Program-made: the position numbers and the translations under genes
The notes under the pieces: model-generated
What the model saw: the letters and a program-made list of their open reading frames with translations, nothing else
Databases searched by the model: none
What the model was told of the DNA's origin: nothing
Assembly (NCBI GenBank): GCA_031271475.1
Contig: JAISVP010000010.1
Coordinates: 1 to 8,905 of the forward strand
Source of the DNA: Oscillospiraceae bacterium
Lineage (GTDB): Bacteria; Bacillota; Clostridia; Oscillospirales; Ruminococcaceae
Direction of reading: 5' to 3'
Length of the DNA stretch: 8,905 nt
Part shown: positions 7,491 through 8,905 of the stretch, one piece after another
Numbering within the stretch: position 1 is the first letter of the stretch
Layout of the letters: every line of letters begins with the position of its first letter

Positions 7491-8576
7491 ATGGATTTCG
7501 GATTCAGTATTGGGGTAAAGCCGCCGCCAAAACTGCCCGAACCGTATGACAAACTTTTACCCTCCTACCCGTCAATTCCCGCCGGAACGTATACGGTTGG
7601 GCAGGAATTGAATTTATTGCCGCCTGACCCATACGGGAAAGCATTGGTAATGTTTTACTTCATGTCTGCCAATTTATGGGGAACGGCAACAACAAACCCG
7701 CCGTGGGCATGTTCACCGAACGATTTAGCGGCAGTTCCGACAAATTTCAGCGGCAGTCAACAGCGGCAAAGCATTTTCATTGACACGGGATCCGGTGCGG
7801 AGCGGCATACATTTACTTCTTCCGCATCGGGAACAGGCATGGGATTCATTTCGATGAGCACGGTTGCGAACGGCTTTTCTCTGAAAAATTCGGCATATAT
7901 TGACGGGAATTCGATTACATCCTTAAGTTTGTCAGTAACTGCCAGTATCGGAAATGACGTGATTGCGGCAGTCACAACGCGTTCCCCGGCGGCTTTCAGT
8001 GACGAATGGGAAATTATTGCAGAAACCGTAACTTTTTCGACATCCAATCAGCGTTTGTATGTATTAAAGAAAACTGCCGAAAATACGGTCGAAAACATTA
8101 CGGTTACGCAAACATCAGCGGACAGGATTTATATTCAATTGCTTGCGTTTAACCAGAAAATTATGTTAAAAACTGAGCAAATCTGGAACGGCGGTTCGCA
8201 GGATTCCCACACTTCATTCACTTGCGAACCGAAGCCCGAATCCGGATTTGAAACCGTGCGGATTTACTACACCGCAAACCCTAATATTCCAGTAAATTCC
8301 TACAGGTTATACAATGGGGAATTGCTTGAGATATCCGCAAACACAACAATTTGGGCTTACGGTGCCTTGGGATTGAAACTTTCGGATATTGGAGTATATG
8401 CATTCATAATCGACAGTATTATGGCGATTGAGAGCATTCCGGAGACATTTGAGGGCGTTTCCGACAGCGTCTTGGCAGTTCTTAACACTTCCGCAAATAC
8501 GGATGTTTCTGAACAAATTCCGGAATCCATTCCGGAGGAATTGAACATAACTGCGACAGTTACCTTAATTTACTAA
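7491..8576 (+). CDS. Unrecognised 361-residue phage tail-region protein
   Basis: I do not recognise the family. The protein opens with MDFGFSIGVKPPPKLPEP, a short hydrophobic start followed by a proline-rich linker. The remainder is rich in Ser, Thr and aliphatic residues in a pattern suggesting beta strands (for example GFISMSTVANGFSLKNSAYIDG and SLSLSVTASIGNDVIAAVTT), like the beta-sandwich modules of phage appendages. The carboxy end (SVLAVLNTSANTDVSEQIPE, then ELNITATVTLIY) is acidic and then beta-like. No signal peptide, catalytic motif or collagen-like repeat is seen. The ATG at 7491 has only a weak GGA ribosome-binding match six bases upstream; a better GGGGGT (7468-7473) lies too far away. 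Its place after the BppU-like gene suggests a baseplate or tail appendage component, which is inference from position only. Confidence 0.7.
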   Translation: MDFGFSIGVKPPPKLPEPYDKLLPSYPSIPAGTYTVGQELNLLPPDPYGKALVMFYFMSANLWGTATTNPPWACSPNDLAAVPTNFSGSQQRQSIFIDTGSGAERHTFTSSASGTGMGFISMSTVANGFSLKNSAYIDGNSITSLSLSVTASIGNDVIAAVTTRSPAAFSDEWEIIAETVTFSTSNQRLYVLKKTAENTVENITVTQTSADRIYIQLLAFNQKIMLKTEQIWNGGSQDSHTSFTCEPKPESGFETVRIYYTANPNIPVNSYRLYNGELLEISANTTIWAYGALGLKLSDIGVYAFIIDSIMAIESIPETFEGVSDSVLAVLNTSANTDVSEQIPESIPEELNITATVTLIY

Positions 8577-8582
8577 AGGAGG
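8577..8582 (+). promoter_or_regulatory. Consensus ribosome binding site for the last gene
   Basis: AGGAGG directly follows the TAA of the 361-residue gene and stands seven bases before the ATG at 8590. It is a full consensus match and the strongest in the window, and it makes the next start secure. Confidence 0.85.
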
Positions 8583-8589
8583 AATTCTT

Positions 8590-8905
8590 ATGATTTCAGA
8601 GAAAATTTCAGAACCAAAAGAAAGTGCCCGTGCGCATTACAAAGTGGCATTAATTGACAGATATAAAAGCCAAAAAGTGGTTGCTGAAGGCGACAATTTC
8701 ATTACGCCGGCGGTTGACTGGCACCCGCATTACAGCCAGCAAGGGCAGTCAACTCCGTACGGAAAGACCGTAAATGCGCTGCTTCCGATCGGTTATGATG
8801 ACGAGAGAGCGGGCGTTCACCATTGCAATTGCTCCTGTTTCGGGGCACGTTTAACCGATTTATGGGATTTTGTAAGTCTGAGAAAATCCGGCGAAGGAGC
8901 GGTCC
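8590..8905 (+). CDS. Unrecognised phage protein, carboxy end outside window
   Basis: The open frame runs from ATG 8590 to the edge of the window (105 complete codons) and begins MISEKISEPKESARAHYKVA. I do not recognise the family. Visible features are a short charged amino end with a possible helix-strand (ALIDRYKSQKVVAEGDNFITP), aromatic and His-rich DWHPHYSQQGQ, and a compact VHHCNCSCF motif at residues 76-84 with cysteines at 79, 81 and 83. The CxCxC beside two histidines could bind a metal, but nothing confirms this. The excellent ribosome binding site, the tight spacing to the upstream gene and the same codon style argue for a real gene of the same late operon, probably another tail or baseplate component. 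Confidence 0.65.
   Translation, partial: MISEKISEPKESARAHYKVALIDRYKSQKVVAEGDNFITPAVDWHPHYSQQGQSTPYGKTVNALLPIGYDDERAGVHHCNCSCFGARLTDLWDFVSLRKSGEGAV

Noticed and set aside
5822..8905. Possible diversity-generating retroelement target
   Set aside because: No reverse transcriptase, template repeat or adenine-biased variable repeat is visible in the window, and the repeat differences are of ordinary divergence type.

Overview
This window is the structural (capsid and tail) late region of a tailed bacteriophage or prophage. All genes read left to right on the + strand. They are packed end to end with overlaps or gaps of a few bases and have strong purine-rich (AGGAGG-type) ribosome binding sites. 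Gene order and protein types (tape measure, Dit, gp18/Tal-like tail protein, BppU-like baseplate protein) point to a siphovirus of Gram-positive Firmicutes. The moderate GC content, codon style and 26-residue CY..MF.GC repeats suggest a gut-type Clostridia host (Ruminococcus or Oscillospiraceae-like), but the host is inferred. No host genes, tRNAs, integrase, lysis or lysogeny genes, CRISPR array or insertion sequence are visible.

Layout. Positions 1 to about 621 hold the amino-terminal and central part of a major capsid protein whose start lies left of the window. Around 620-623 it changes abruptly, and out of frame, into the interior of a tape measure protein that runs to 3973. The capsid carboxy terminus, the head-tail connectors, the tail tube protein, the tail assembly chaperones and the amino terminus of the tape measure are all missing. 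This is either a real deletion in a decayed prophage or an assembly or structural-variant join, and it is the most striking anomaly here. After the tape measure come a short Dit-like distal tail protein (3974-4417), a gp18/Tal-like tail-tip protein (4405-5817), and a BppU-like protein carrying eight 26-residue leucine-rich-type repeats (5822-7405). A 17-codon mini-ORF follows (7424-7477), then an unrecognised 361-residue beta-rich protein (7491-8576), and finally an unrecognised gene with a CxCxC motif that leaves the window on the right (8590 onward).

How it works together. The tape measure sets tail length, and the Dit and Tal proteins close the tail tube and form the hub of the tip. The BppU-like repeat protein and the two unknown downstream proteins occupy the position where such phages encode baseplate appendages and receptor-binding proteins. 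The 26-residue repeat array is therefore the best candidate for host-surface recognition. No promoter or terminator is evident. The genes look like one internal stretch of a long late transcript, with translation coupled through overlaps and close spacing.
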